Source: Pseudomonadota bacterium
GTDB lineage: Bacteria; Pseudomonadota; Alphaproteobacteria; Rhizobiales; Hyphomicrobiaceae
Assembly (NCBI GenBank): GCA_023410905.1
Contig: JAEYPL010000095.1
Span: forward strand, 1-24,965
Direction of reading: 5' to 3'
Length of the DNA stretch: 24,965 bases
Shown here: positions 14,552 to 23,754 of the stretch, one piece after another
Numbering within the stretch: the stretch's first letter is position 1
Layout: each line of letters starts with the position of its first letter
The notes under the pieces: model-generated
Database searches by the model: none
Told to the model about the DNA's origin: nothing
What the model saw: only the letters and a program-made list of their open reading frames with translations
Position numbers and translations under genes: made by a program

Positions 14552-15499
14552 GTGGGTGCCTATATGATCCGACGATTTCTGCTGATGATCCTGACGCTGT
14601 TCGGGATGTCGGTGCTGATTTTCGTCATGCTTCGCGTTGTACCTGGGAACATCGTCGATATTCTTTTCGATTCAGCGGGGATGGTGAACCCCGACGACAA
14701 GAAGCGGCTCGAGGAGGAACTCGGCCTCGATAAGCCGATCGTCCAGCAGTACGTCTCCTGGATCACCAATATGATGAAGGGTGATCTCGGCTACTCCTAT
14801 GTTTCGGAAAAGCCGGCACTCGACGAGATCCTGCCTCGCATTCCGGTAACGGCGAAGCTTGCAGCGCTCGCCCTGTTCTTCTCCGTGATCTTCGGCGTGC
14901 CGCTCGGCGTCATCAGTGCCGTCCGACAGAATACGGGGCTCGACTACTTCCTGAGAGTCGTCAGCTTATCCGGTCTATCGTTGCCCTCGTTCTGGCTCGG
15001 CCTGCTCATACTCATGGCCTTCGTGCAGTACACGGGCTGGATACCCATCTATTCCGATCAGCCACGCGGCTTCTGGCATGAGCTATGGCTGCTCAGTATT
15101 CCCGCGGCGGCGGTGGGCTTCAGAGCTTCCGCGCTCATCATGCGTCTCACGCGATCGTCCATGCTGGAGGTGCTGCGGCAGGATTACATCCGCACGGCGC
15201 GCGCCAAGGGAGCGACGAAGCAATCGGTCAACTACGATCATGCGCTGCGCAACGCGGTGCTGCCCGTCGTCACCATCATCGGCATTGAGGCAGCGTTCCT
15301 CATCGGCGGCCTGATCGTCACCGAGACCGTGTTCAACATTCCGGGTGTGGCCCGCTTCCTGGTCGAGGCGATCCGCTGGCGCGACTATCCGATCGTGCAG
15401 AACCTCGTGATGCTGATCGCCGTCGTTACCGTGGTGGTGAATTTCCTCGTCGACATGGCCTACGTCGTGCTCGACCCGCGCATCAAATACGAGAGCTGA
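14552..15499 (+). CDS. ABC transporter permease, DppB type
   Basis: A 315-residue inner-membrane permease with about six hydrophobic segments: the first at residues about 8-30 (FLLMILTLFGMSVLIFVMLR), then a periplasmic loop with the DppB-type stretch RLEEELGLDKPIVQQYVSW, then the binding-protein-dependent transport domain. The EAA-type cytoplasmic loop that docks the ATPase is visible as DYIRTARAKGATKQSV, followed by LRNAVLPVVTIIG. Length and order match DppB/OppB/GsiC proteins. It forms the pore with the DppC-type permease 8 nt downstream. GTG start chosen on the ribosome binding site at 14540-14546. Confidence 0.94.
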   Translation: MGAYMIRRFLLMILTLFGMSVLIFVMLRVVPGNIVDILFDSAGMVNPDDKKRLEEELGLDKPIVQQYVSWITNMMKGDLGYSYVSEKPALDEILPRIPVTAKLAALALFFSVIFGVPLGVISAVRQNTGLDYFLRVVSLSGLSLPSFWLGLLILMAFVQYTGWIPIYSDQPRGFWHELWLLSIPAAAVGFRASALIMRLTRSSMLEVLRQDYIRTARAKGATKQSVNYDHALRNAVLPVVTIIGIEAAFLIGGLIVTETVFNIPGVARFLVEAIRWRDYPIVQNLVMLIAVVTVVVNFLVDMAYVVLDPRIKYES

Positions 15500-15507
15500 G
15501 GCAGATC

Positions 15508-16401
15508 ATGGCGACCATCGATCACAAGGCCGAATTGGCCCGTGCGGGTGCCGGCGTCAGCGGGTTCTGGGGTACGAGCTGGCATCTCGCGCGACGTTAT
15601 CCGCTTGGTGCCGCCGGCGCGGTCATCGTTCTTCTTTTCGTGCTCACGGCGCTCTTCGCGGGCTATCTCACGACCTACGATCCGACGACAACCAACTCGC
15701 GCTCATCACTCGCGCGGCCCGGACCCGAGCACATACTCGGCGCCGACTTCATGGGGCGCGATATGTGGAGCCGCATTGTCTATGGCGCGCGCATCTCGCT
15801 TGCAGTCGGCATCGGCTCGACGGTCCTCGGCTGCTTCTTCGGCGTGGTGATCGGGCTGCTGTCCGGTTATTACGGCGGCTGGCTCGATCTGATCACGCAG
15901 CGCGTGATGGACATTCTTCAGGCGCTTCCGCTGCTGGTGATGGCGCTGCTGATGGCCGCCTCGCTCGGACCATCGCTCACGAATACGATCGTCGCGATCT
16001 CCATACCGATCATACCGAACGTGGCGCGCGTCATACGCTCGAACACGCTCGCGCTTCGAGAAATGCCTTACGTCGAGGCGGCGCGCGCTGTCGGTATGAG
16101 CGAGTGGAAGATCGCCTTCCGCCACGTGCTGCCGAACACCGTTGCACCGCTGATCGTGCTTGCCACGGCGCAGCTCGGTGCGGCGATCCTGACGGAAGCG
16201 TCGCTATCGTTCCTCGGTCTCGGCATTCCCGAGCCGCATCCGTCCTGGGGGCGGATGTTGTCGGAGTCTGCCGCCGAATACGTCCGCACGGCACCATGGC
16301 TCGTCATATTCCCAGGCCTCGCGATCTCGCTCGCGGTGTTCGGAACGAACTTGCTCGGCGATGCCGTGCGCGATCTCCTCGATCCGCGCGAGCGGAGCTG
16401 A
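15508..16401 (+). CDS. ABC transporter permease, DppC type
   Basis: A 297-residue permease of the DppC/OppC/GsiD class. Seen: an N-terminal cytoplasmic stretch, a first membrane helix (GAAGAVIVLLFVLTALFAGY), the class motif HILGADFMGRDMWSRIVYGA, four to five further hydrophobic segments, the EAA-type loop EMPYVEAARAVGMSEWKIAF, and the terminal SFLGLGIPEPHPSWGRML segment. It pairs with the DppB-type permease upstream (8-nt gap) to form the membrane channel. Start: ATG 15508, with a modest GAGGCAG sequence before it. No truncation or oddity seen. Confidence 0.94.
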   Translation: MATIDHKAELARAGAGVSGFWGTSWHLARRYPLGAAGAVIVLLFVLTALFAGYLTTYDPTTTNSRSSLARPGPEHILGADFMGRDMWSRIVYGARISLAVGIGSTVLGCFFGVVIGLLSGYYGGWLDLITQRVMDILQALPLLVMALLMAASLGPSLTNTIVAISIPIIPNVARVIRSNTLALREMPYVEAARAVGMSEWKIAFRHVLPNTVAPLIVLATAQLGAAILTEASLSFLGLGIPEPHPSWGRMLSESAAEYVRTAPWLVIFPGLAISLAVFGTNLLGDAVRDLLDPRERS

Positions 16402-16495
16402 AGCACGACAACTGGCCGGGGACCGCGAGGTCATGAACGACTGGACGGCAAGCGAACCGGCGCCGCGGCAAGCGGCGAAGCATCCAGGGAGCCCA

Positions 16496-17549
<1,054 letters not shown>

Positions 17550-17557
<8 letters not shown>

Positions 17558-18587
17558 CGGAGCGGAGAGCGGCGTGACGCCGGGGACGGCGAACGGCGCA
17601 GCCGACAGCTCGCCCCGCCACAACCGGGCGCCGGCGCTGGAGGTGCGGGACCTCAAGAAGCACTTCGCGGTCAAGAAGGGCCTACTGCAGAAGACCATCG
17701 GTCACGTCTATGCCGTGGACGGGGTTTCCTTCACGATCCGCGAGGGCGAGACGCTCGGTCTCGTCGGTGAGTCCGGCTGCGGTAAGTCGACGGTCGGCCG
17801 CGCCATCCTGCGGCTCGTCGAGCCGACCTCGGGCAGTATCAAGATCGAGGGGGACGAAATCACTGGACTGTCGAAGCAGGAGCTGCGCCCCTATCGCCGC
17901 GAGATGCAGATCATCTTCCAGGATCCGTTCTCGTCGCTCGATCCGCGCATGAGCGCAGGCGACATTGTCGGCGAGCCCCTCAAGGTGCACGGCATCGGCA
18001 ATACCAAAGAGCGCCGCGAGCGCGTGGCGGAGTTGTTCGCGCGCGTCGGCCTGCGCCAGGCGCAGATGGACAACTTCCCGCATCAGTTTTCGGGCGGCCA
18101 GCGCCAGCGCATTGGCATTGCGCGCGCGCTCGCGCTCAATCCAAAGCTGATCATCGGCGACGAGCCTGTTTCCGCGCTCGACGTGTCCATCCAGGCGCAG
18201 GTCATCAACCTGCTCATGGATCTGCAGCAGGAGCGCGGCCTCGGCTATCTCTTCATTTCGCACAACCTCGCCGTCGTCGAGCACATTTCGCACTACATCG
18301 CGGTCATGTATCTCGGCCGCATTGTCGAGTACGCCGACAAGAAGACGCTCTTCACGAGCCCGCGCCATCCCTATACCGAGGCGCTGCTTTCGGCCGTGCC
18401 GGTGCCCGACCCATCGATCAAGCGCACCAAAGTGGTCCTCGAAGGTGATGTACCGAGCCCGATGAAACCGCCGTCCGGCTGCCATTTCCACACGCGTTGC
18501 CCAATCGCGCAGGAGCGCTGCAAGATCGAGAGCCCGGTGCTGCGTGATGTGGGGAACGGGCAGAAAGTGTCTTGTCACTTTAGATAG
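17550..18587 (+). CDS. ABC transporter ATP-binding protein, DppF type
   Basis: A 345-residue ATPase from ATG 17550. Seen: an N-terminal 28-residue disordered tail, strand ALEVRDLKKHFAVKKG, Walker A GESGCGKST (73-81), Q-loop IIFQDPFSSLDPRM (121-134), signature FSGGQRQR (180-187), Walker B LIIGDEP (200-206), switch H238, and the C-terminal domain with HPYTEALLSAVPVPDP and the cysteine segment PSGCHFHTRCPIAQERC (308-324) plus C342. It forms the heterodimeric motor with the DppD-type protein. It ends the five-gene importer and the whole plus-strand run; the next gene is on the opposite strand 100 nt away. Confidence 0.94.
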
Positions 18588-18687
18588 TGACGCGGGCTGC
18601 TCTTTTGATGGACGGCCTAATGGCCGGCGCGCGGTCGCGCGCTCAGGAAGAGCGCTGCGCAACCGCTTCGCAAGCTTTGGCAGCCGG
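18588..18687. other. Convergent intergenic region with GC hairpins
   Basis: 100 bases between the 3' ends of the dppF-type and photolyase genes. Two adjacent small stems are seen: CGGCC (18613-18617) with GGCCG (18622-18626), and GCGCGC (18627-18632) with GCGCGC (18637-18642). Neither is followed by a T-run on either strand. The place suits a bidirectional terminator, but the structure alone does not prove one. Confidence 0.3.
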
Positions 18688-20133
18688 TCAGCCGGACGCC
18701 TTCAGGCTCTCGAAAGCTTCGAGCGCGTGTGCGCGCGCGGTCTTGTGATTGACGATCGGATGCGGGTAGGTGCGGCCGAGCTCGATGCCGGCCTTCGCGA
18801 GAACTTCCTCAGGAACGTTCCACGGCGCATGGATCTCTGGAGCCGGAAGCTTCGCCAGCTCCGGACACCACTTGCGCACGTACGCGCCGTTCGGATCGAA
18901 GGTCTCGCCTTGCTTCACCGGGTTGAAAATGCGGAAGTAGGGTGCCGCGTCGAAGCCTGAGCCCGCGACCCACTGCCAGCTTGCGGCGTTGTTGGCGAGA
19001 TCCGCATCGACAAGCGTATCCCAGAACCAGGCCTCGCCTTTCTGCCAGGGCTGGAGGAGATGCTTGATGAGAAACGATGCGGTGATCATGCGCACGCGAT
19101 TGTGCATCCAGCCGGTGGCCCACAACTCGCGCATGCCGGCATCGACGATCGGATAACCCGTGCGCCCGCGCTGCCAGCTTCGCAGTGCCTTCGCGTCGTT
19201 CTTCCATGGGAAATGCGCGAAGGTCTCACGCACTGGAACGTCCGGCATATCCGGGTTTTGCACGAGCATATGATTGGAGAACTCGCGCCAAAGCAGCTCC
19301 TTCAGAAACACGTCGATCCCGGCCGCGCGCTCGGGATGGGCTTCGGCAATGGCGCGTGCGCGCTGCCAACACTGCCGTATGCTGATCTCGCCGAAATGCA
19401 GATGCGGCGAGAGACGCGAAGTTCCGACGAGATCGGGCCGGTTGCGGCGCTCGTGGTATGAGGCGGCGCTGGATCTGAGGAACGTGTTCAGGCGCGTGCG
19501 GGCGGCGAGTTCGCCGGGCGTCCACGATTGTCTCATGCCTCCAGCCCAATCCGGCTTCGTCGGCGTAAGCTCCCATGAATTGAGCTTGTCCGAGGCGGGC
19601 CAGCGCGCGGGCGCCTGAAGCGTGCGCGGGGATGCAACGAGCTGGCCGGGATCCTCGGCAGCAAGGGCCGCGCGGGCAAACGGCGTGTAGACCTGGAAGG
19701 GCTTGCCCTGGCCGGTCGCTAAAGCCTCGGGCTCGAAGAGTAGCGCGCCGCGATAGCGCTTGAGCGCGACACCTGCTGCGTCGAGATCGGACTTGAGCGA
19801 AATTTCGAGTGTGGTGGCCCATGGCTCGTAGGCGCGTGCGCAGTAGATGGTCGAGGCTCCGCACTTCTCGGCCATGCGCAGCAGGATCTCGCGCGCCGCA
19901 CCGCGCGCGAGAATGAGGCGGGAGCCGATCGCCTCCAAGCTGTCGGCGAGTGCGGCGAGGCTGCCGTGCAGCCACCAGCGACTGGCGCCGCCTGGCGTCC
20001 ATTGCCCCGGCGCATCATCATCGAGAATGAAGATCGGGATGACGGGCAAGTTCGATGTCGCCGCTGCGTGCAGTGCCGCGTTGTCGGCGAGCCGCAGATC
20101 GTTGCGGAACCAAAGGATAGCCGCGCCTGTCAT
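18688..20133 (-). CDS. phrB: Deoxyribodipyrimidine photolyase (class I CPD photolyase)
   Basis: A 481-residue cryptochrome/photolyase family protein that repairs cyclobutane pyrimidine dimers with blue light. Seen: the N-terminal alpha/beta antenna domain (ILWFRNDLRLADNAAL, 6-21), LSPHLHFGEIS, KELLWREFSNHML, and the FAD-binding signature stretch GRTGYPIVDAGMRELWATGW, MHNRVRMITASFLIKHLL, DADLANNAASWQWVAGSGFD and PYFRIFNP. Tryptophans in SWQRGR, PWQKGE and SWQW match the electron-transfer triad of E. coli PhrB. It is closest to class I CPD enzymes. It lies 60 nt downstream of the TPR gene on the same strand, so it may be read from that promoter. A weak GGAG precedes ATG 20133. Confidence 0.95.
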   Translation of the reverse strand: MTGAAILWFRNDLRLADNAALHAAATSNLPVIPIFILDDDAPGQWTPGGASRWWLHGSLAALADSLEAIGSRLILARGAAREILLRMAEKCGASTIYCARAYEPWATTLEISLKSDLDAAGVALKRYRGALLFEPEALATGQGKPFQVYTPFARAALAAEDPGQLVASPRTLQAPARWPASDKLNSWELTPTKPDWAGGMRQSWTPGELAARTRLNTFLRSSAASYHERRNRPDLVGTSRLSPHLHFGEISIRQCWQRARAIAEAHPERAAGIDVFLKELLWREFSNHMLVQNPDMPDVPVRETFAHFPWKNDAKALRSWQRGRTGYPIVDAGMRELWATGWMHNRVRMITASFLIKHLLQPWQKGEAWFWDTLVDADLANNAASWQWVAGSGFDAAPYFRIFNPVKQGETFDPNGAYVRKWCPELAKLPAPEIHAPWNVPEEVLAKAGIELGRTYPHPIVNHKTARAHALEAFESLKASG

Positions 20134-20193
20134 CGACGGCCTTGCTCCGGAGACATGATCGGTTGGGATTTCAGTAACGCCGGCGGGCGCGGA

Positions 20194-22008
20194 TCAGTTC
20201 TTGAAGATCAGGTCGAAAAGCGTTTTCGGCTTGGCCTTGGCGGCGCCACCATCGCTCGAGCGGCGGCGGCGGTCGGTTGTGTATTCACCGTAGTTTCCTT
20301 GTGCCCAGGGCGCCCAGCTTGGCGTGCCACTTCCGCCGCCACCATAGCGGGGGCCGCTGTCCAGGCGGCGCGGCTGCTGGACAACCTCACGCTCGGCGGG
20401 TGCGGCGAGCAGGTATTCCTCGTTGCCACCTTCGAGGCCGGCGACCGTGAGCTTGGTCTCCGACCATGTCCACTCGGCTGTACGCGTGCCCTGGCGCACG
20501 AGCTCGATGGTGATGACGCGGCGCGCGCGCGTATCGATGACGGCCGCGTGCTCGACCTCCTCGGGACCGGCCTTGCCGTCAACCGTGCCGGCCGTGAAGC
20601 GCAGCATGCCAATGTGCTGCACAGTGTCCGCAGGCGTCGACCATTCGGTCAGGCGCGGCAGGCCGTCGCCCATAAGCTCCAGCGGTACCGTGAGCCGCGG
20701 AAAGCGTGCGTTGGTCGCGAAATACTGATTGCCGCGCACCTGGAGACGCCACTCGCCGAGGCTTTGTTCCTCGAGTTCATGGCTCGCGGCGATCTGGGCG
20801 GCGCCCGTGCGCTCGAGGGCGGCTGCCGCCTCGCGCAGCATGGGCTTGAGTTCGAGAGCACGGCGCAGCTCCACGATGGCCTCGTCAGTGCGCCCTGTGG
20901 CCTCCAGCAGCTCGCCGCGCGCCCAGATGACTTCCGGACGCTCCGGTTCCAAGCTCAAGGCGCGCTCGATATCCGTCTGCCCGAGCTCGGGACGCCCCAT
21001 GAGCCGATAGACCCAGGCGCGATAGGCATAGGCCTGCGCCGAGCGCGGATCAATCTCGATCGCGCGCGAAAGATCGTTGAGGGCCTCCTCGTAGCGCTCG
21101 GCTTTGGCTTGCGCGAAGCCGTGCGCCTCGACGGCCGCGTTGGATTTCGGATCGAGTGCGACGGCCTGCTGGAAATCGCGCAGCGCAGAGGGAATGTCGC
21201 GTGCCGCAAGCGCCGCATAGCCGCGCAGCAACGTCACCTCGATGTTGTCGCGATCGATATCGAGCACGCGACCGAGGTCGTCCGTCGCGTCCTTGTAGCG
21301 CTCAAGTGCGAGATAGGCTTCGGCGCGCGCTCGCAGTGCCGGCGCAAAGCGGGGCGAGACAGCGAGGGCGCGGCCGAGGTCGCGCAGGGCCGCATGAGGG
21401 CGGCCTTGTGCCAAGTGCACGCGGCCACGTCCGGCAAAAGCGGCACCCTCGCTGGACGAGAGGGCAATGGCGCGCGAGTAGTCGCCGAGGGCCGCGCGGT
21501 GATTGCCGAGGCGGACGTGAGCTGCCGCACGATTGGTCATGGCGGCCGCGTAACTGGGGGCGAGCAGGAGTGCGCGATCGAAATCGCGGATGGCCTCGGG
21601 CGTCGCGCCGATCTCCAGCAGCACGGTGCCGCGGTTGTTGTAGGCGCTGGCGCTCTCGGGCACGAGCAGGATGGCGCGGTTGAAATCTTCGAGGGCGGCG
21701 CGGGGCTGGCCGAGGCGCGCGCGTGCGACGCCACGGTCGATGTGCGCGAGCGCGCGCTGGTCATTGGGCAGTCTGTCCGCCGCGAGGGCAGCGGTGTAGA
21801 GGCGGACGGCATCCTCGGGGCGGTCGGCCCTCAGTGCGGCGACAGCCTGACGGACGCGGACCGCAGCATCGGCTGCCGCGGCCGGTTGCGCGGGTGGCGT
21901 CGCCTGGGCGAGCGCGAGGTCAGGAAGGAGCGCGAACGCCAGCGAAACAGCGAGGTGCCAGTGCGGCCTGCTGTCGTATGGGCGTTGCGTCTTTCCCTCG
22001 AAGATCAT
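20194..22008 (-). CDS. Exported tetratricopeptide repeat protein
   Basis: A 604-residue protein. Seen: an N-terminal signal-like segment (HLAVSLAFALLPDLALAQA, about 18-36); roughly ten TPR units from about 50 to 400 with spaced A..G/Y..A and DP/EP turns (for example AYNNRGTVLLEIGATPEAIR, AEAYLALERYKDATDDLG); a non-TPR, probably beta-rich domain from about 415 to 530 (EWRLQVRGNQYFATN, GMLRFTAGTVDG, WTWSETKLTVAG); then a Gly/Arg/Ser-rich tail ending PKTLFDLIFKN. TPRs bind partner proteins; the C-terminal domain is not one I recognise. It is probably periplasmic. The start is forced: an in-frame TGA lies at 22017-22015, just before ATG 22008, yet the good AAGGAG (22030-22025) is 16 nt away. Photolyase follows after 60 nt. 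Confidence 0.85.
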   Translation of the reverse strand: MIFEGKTQRPYDSRPHWHLAVSLAFALLPDLALAQATPPAQPAAAADAAVRVRQAVAALRADRPEDAVRLYTAALAADRLPNDQRALAHIDRGVARARLGQPRAALEDFNRAILLVPESASAYNNRGTVLLEIGATPEAIRDFDRALLLAPSYAAAMTNRAAAHVRLGNHRAALGDYSRAIALSSSEGAAFAGRGRVHLAQGRPHAALRDLGRALAVSPRFAPALRARAEAYLALERYKDATDDLGRVLDIDRDNIEVTLLRGYAALAARDIPSALRDFQQAVALDPKSNAAVEAHGFAQAKAERYEEALNDLSRAIEIDPRSAQAYAYRAWVYRLMGRPELGQTDIERALSLEPERPEVIWARGELLEATGRTDEAIVELRRALELKPMLREAAAALERTGAAQIAASHELEEQSLGEWRLQVRGNQYFATNARFPRLTVPLELMGDGLPRLTEWSTPADTVQHIGMLRFTAGTVDGKAGPEEVEHAAVIDTRARRVITIELVRQGTRTAEWTWSETKLTVAGLEGGNEEYLLAAPAEREVVQQPRRLDSGPRYGGGGSGTPSWAPWAQGNYGEYTTDRRRRSSDGGAAKAKPKTLFDLIFKN

Positions 22009-22018
22009 GCGTGCTCAT
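21920..22018 (-). other. Possible 32-codon upstream ORF overlapping the TPR gene start
   Basis: On the minus strand AAGGAG (22030-22025) is 6 nt before ATG 22018, ideal spacing. This frame encodes 32 residues beginning MSTHDLRGK and stops at 21922-21920, inside the TPR gene in another frame. The TPR ATG (22008) lies 10 nt downstream and has no site of its own. It could be a small regulatory ORF, or chance. Confidence 0.25.
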
Positions 22019-22030
22019 TTTCTTCTCCTT

Positions 22031-22048
22031 CTCCCCGCAAGCGGGGAG
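22031..22048. repeat. GC-rich palindrome in the gst-like/TPR gap
   Basis: CTCCCCGC (22031-22038) and GCGGGGAG (22041-22048) form an 8-bp perfect stem around AA, plus one flanking T-A pair. Pyrimidine-rich sequence precedes it and purine-rich sequence follows. I recall similar CTCCCCGC-AA/TT-GCGGGGAG palindromes dispersed through many Hyphomicrobiales genomes; copy number here is unknown. It lies downstream of the gst-like gene and upstream of the TPR gene, with no T-run. In the rest of the 140-nt gap I see nothing clear. Confidence 0.5.
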
Positions 22049-22148
22049 AGGGGATGAAGTGCGTCTCTCGGCGCCTTACGCCCCAGGAATCATGACTTTG
22101 TAGCACAATTCGGTCAGCGGACGGTTGGTTGCGGCAGCGGGCGGCAGC

Positions 22149-22730
22149 TCAGGCGGGCAGCTCGTACCCGATGGTCGCCTCGACGGCGATGGTGTTCTGG
22201 ACGGCGGGACGGGCCATCATGCGCTGGTAGTGAGCGTCAAGGTTCGGGAAGGTGCCCGGTTCGGGCTTGAGGGAATTGAAAAAGCGCCAGTACAGGCGAA
22301 AGAGATGGATGTCTGCGACGGAGTACGCGCCGGCAATCCAGGGCCCAACGCCGAGGCGCTTGTCGGCAACGGCATAGATCGCGCGCGCGTGGTCGAGGCC
22401 ACGGCGGCGCGCCGGGTGCACGGTCGCGGCAATGAACGACATCCAGGATAAGACGTGCGCCTCGGCTTCGGGATCGTCCTCGGGCATCAGGCCGGCATCG
22501 GGATATCGGCGAGCGAGATAGAAGAGGATGGCGGCGACCTCGGTAAGCGGGCGGCCGTCGATGAGAAGCGTCGGGACTTTGCCCTCGGGGTTGAGCGCCA
22601 GATAGGCGGGCGTCCGGTTCTCTTTGCGCACGAAGGAAATCGCACGTGCCTCGAAGGGCACGCCGATCTCATGGAGCGCGATGTGGGGCGCCATGGAGCT
22701 GGCGCCGGGTGCGAAGTAGAGGGTGAGCAT
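22149..22730 (-). CDS. Glutathione S-transferase family protein
   Basis: A 193-residue cytosolic GST-fold protein from ATG 22730; an in-frame GTG at 22739 would add three residues, but homologues begin close to MLTLYF. Seen: a thioredoxin-like N-terminal domain (LYFAPGASSMAPHIALHEIG), the cis-proline motif KVPTLLIDG, and a helical C-terminal domain with the N-capping box SVAD in AGAYSVADIHLF. Oddities: bacterial beta-class enzymes usually carry Cys in the PGACS position, here Ser (PGASS); and the Glu-Ser pair that holds the glutathione gamma-glutamyl group reads LTEVA here. Classical conjugating activity is therefore uncertain. It follows nusB by 27 nt and may share the flavin operon transcript. 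Confidence 0.88.
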   Translation of the reverse strand: MLTLYFAPGASSMAPHIALHEIGVPFEARAISFVRKENRTPAYLALNPEGKVPTLLIDGRPLTEVAAILFYLARRYPDAGLMPEDDPEAEAHVLSWMSFIAATVHPARRRGLDHARAIYAVADKRLGVGPWIAGAYSVADIHLFRLYWRFFNSLKPEPGTFPNLDAHYQRMMARPAVQNTIAVEATIGYELPA

Positions 22731-22757
22731 GCCTACCACCCTGCGATGTTGCTGCCG

Positions 22758-23249
22758 TTATTTGCCGCCGGGCGGCGTGAACTCGGCTTCGCGCGTGCGG
22801 CGCGCGATCTTGTCGAGGACGCCGTTGACGACACGCGGTTCGTCCTCGCTGAAGAAGGCCTTGGCGACCTCGACGTACTCACTGATGACGACGCGGGCCG
22901 GCACGTCCGCGCGCTCGATCAGCTCGAAGACACCCGCACGCAGGATCGCACGCAGCGTGGAATCGACGCGCGTCAGCCGCCAGCCTTCGGCGAGCTGCGC
23001 ATCGACGATCGGATCGATCTCACGCTGGCGGCGGACGACACCGCGCAGGATGGCCGCGAAGAAATCGCGGTCGGCGGCGGCAACGGACTTGTCCTCTGCC
23101 TTCTCGCCGAAGTGGTGCAGATTGAACTGGCCGATGACATTGTTGAGATCGGTCTCGGCCATATCCATCTGGTAGAGGGCCTGGACGGCGCTGAGCCGCG
23201 CGGCACTGCGGGGTGCGAGAGGACGCGGGTCGTTCGCGGGCTTCCTCAT
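22758..23249 (-). CDS. nusB: Transcription antitermination factor NusB
   Basis: A 163-residue all-helical protein. Seen: RSAARLSAVQALYQMDMAE (14-32) at the N-terminus, then FNLHHFGEKAEDKS, RDFFAAILRGVV, STLRAILRAGVFELIERADV and VVISEYVEVAKAFFSEDEPR with FVNGVLDKIAR-type sequence (VVNGVLDKIAR), the standard C-terminal NusB pattern. Known role: with NusE (S10) it binds boxA RNA to support processive rRNA transcription. The frame extends upstream to 23552, but ATG 23249 is preferred because it overlaps the ribH stop as ATGA (23249-23246) and matches NusB lengths. The ribH-nusB order is common in proteobacteria. Confidence 0.95.
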   Translation of the reverse strand: MRKPANDPRPLAPRSAARLSAVQALYQMDMAETDLNNVIGQFNLHHFGEKAEDKSVAAADRDFFAAILRGVVRRQREIDPIVDAQLAEGWRLTRVDSTLRAILRAGVFELIERADVPARVVISEYVEVAKAFFSEDEPRVVNGVLDKIARRTREAEFTPPGGK

Positions 23250-23749
23250 GATTCCCGCCCGACGAAATCTTGGCCGATCTCGATGAGCTTGAGGCATGCA
23301 CGCGCGGCGTCTGCACCCTTGCCGGCGAGGCCACCTTCGGCGCGCGCCATGGCCTGGGCGTGCGTGTCGACGGTGAGAATGGCATTGCCGACGGGAAGCG
23401 CGAGGTCCATGGCCGTCTGCATGAGCCAGTGGTTGGCGTTGTTGCACACGATGTCGTAATGCGAGGTCTCGCCGCGAATGACGCAGCCGAGCGCCACTAC
23501 GCCGTCGATGGGCTGCGGATCGCCTTCGTCGAAACGGCCCGAGGCCGCGCAAACGGCGAGTACTTGCGGAATCTCCAGCGCGCCGGGAACGACAATCCGC
23601 TCATACGTGCAACTATGCGCATCGAGCACCGCGAGCGCACCCTCGATCAGCGCAGCGCTCACGTCCTCGTAGTAGGGCGCCTCGATGATGAGAATGTGCG
23701 CGTCGATCTTACCGGCGCGCGGGCCAATGGGTGTGCCTCTACCGGCCAT
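23246..23749 (-). CDS. ribH: 6,7-dimethyl-8-ribityllumazine synthase
   Basis: A 167-residue lumazine synthase that condenses 5-amino-6-ribitylaminouracil with dihydroxybutanone phosphate, the step before riboflavin synthase. Seen: ILIIEAPYYEDVSAALIEGA, VVPGALEIPQVL (the phosphate/substrate loop), VALGCVIRGETSHYDIVC with the catalytic His in GETSHYD, and the final ILTVDTHAQAMARA segment. The usual phenylalanine/tryptophan near the N-terminal strand is replaced by YYED, which occurs in this group. ATG 23749 follows the ribBX stop by 5 nt, and AAGGA (23756-23752) overlaps that stop. The frame runs further upstream inside ribBX as shadow. Its stop overlaps nusB by 4 nt. Confidence 0.95.
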   Translation of the reverse strand: MAGRGTPIGPRAGKIDAHILIIEAPYYEDVSAALIEGALAVLDAHSCTYERIVVPGALEIPQVLAVCAASGRFDEGDPQPIDGVVALGCVIRGETSHYDIVCNNANHWLMQTAMDLALPVGNAILTVDTHAQAMARAEGGLAGKGADAARACLKLIEIGQDFVGRES

Positions 23750-23754
23750 AGTCC

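Noticed and set aside
18613..18642. Rho-independent bidirectional terminator between convergent genes
   Set aside because: Small GC stems exist, but no T-run follows on either strand, so I list them only as hairpins.
19966..22095. 709-codon plus-strand ORF opposite the TPR and photolyase genes
   Set aside because: Its translation is Arg/Gly/Ala-rich without any motif. The minus strand holds a TPR protein with clear repeats and a photolyase with diagnostic motifs. High GC makes such antisense frames long.
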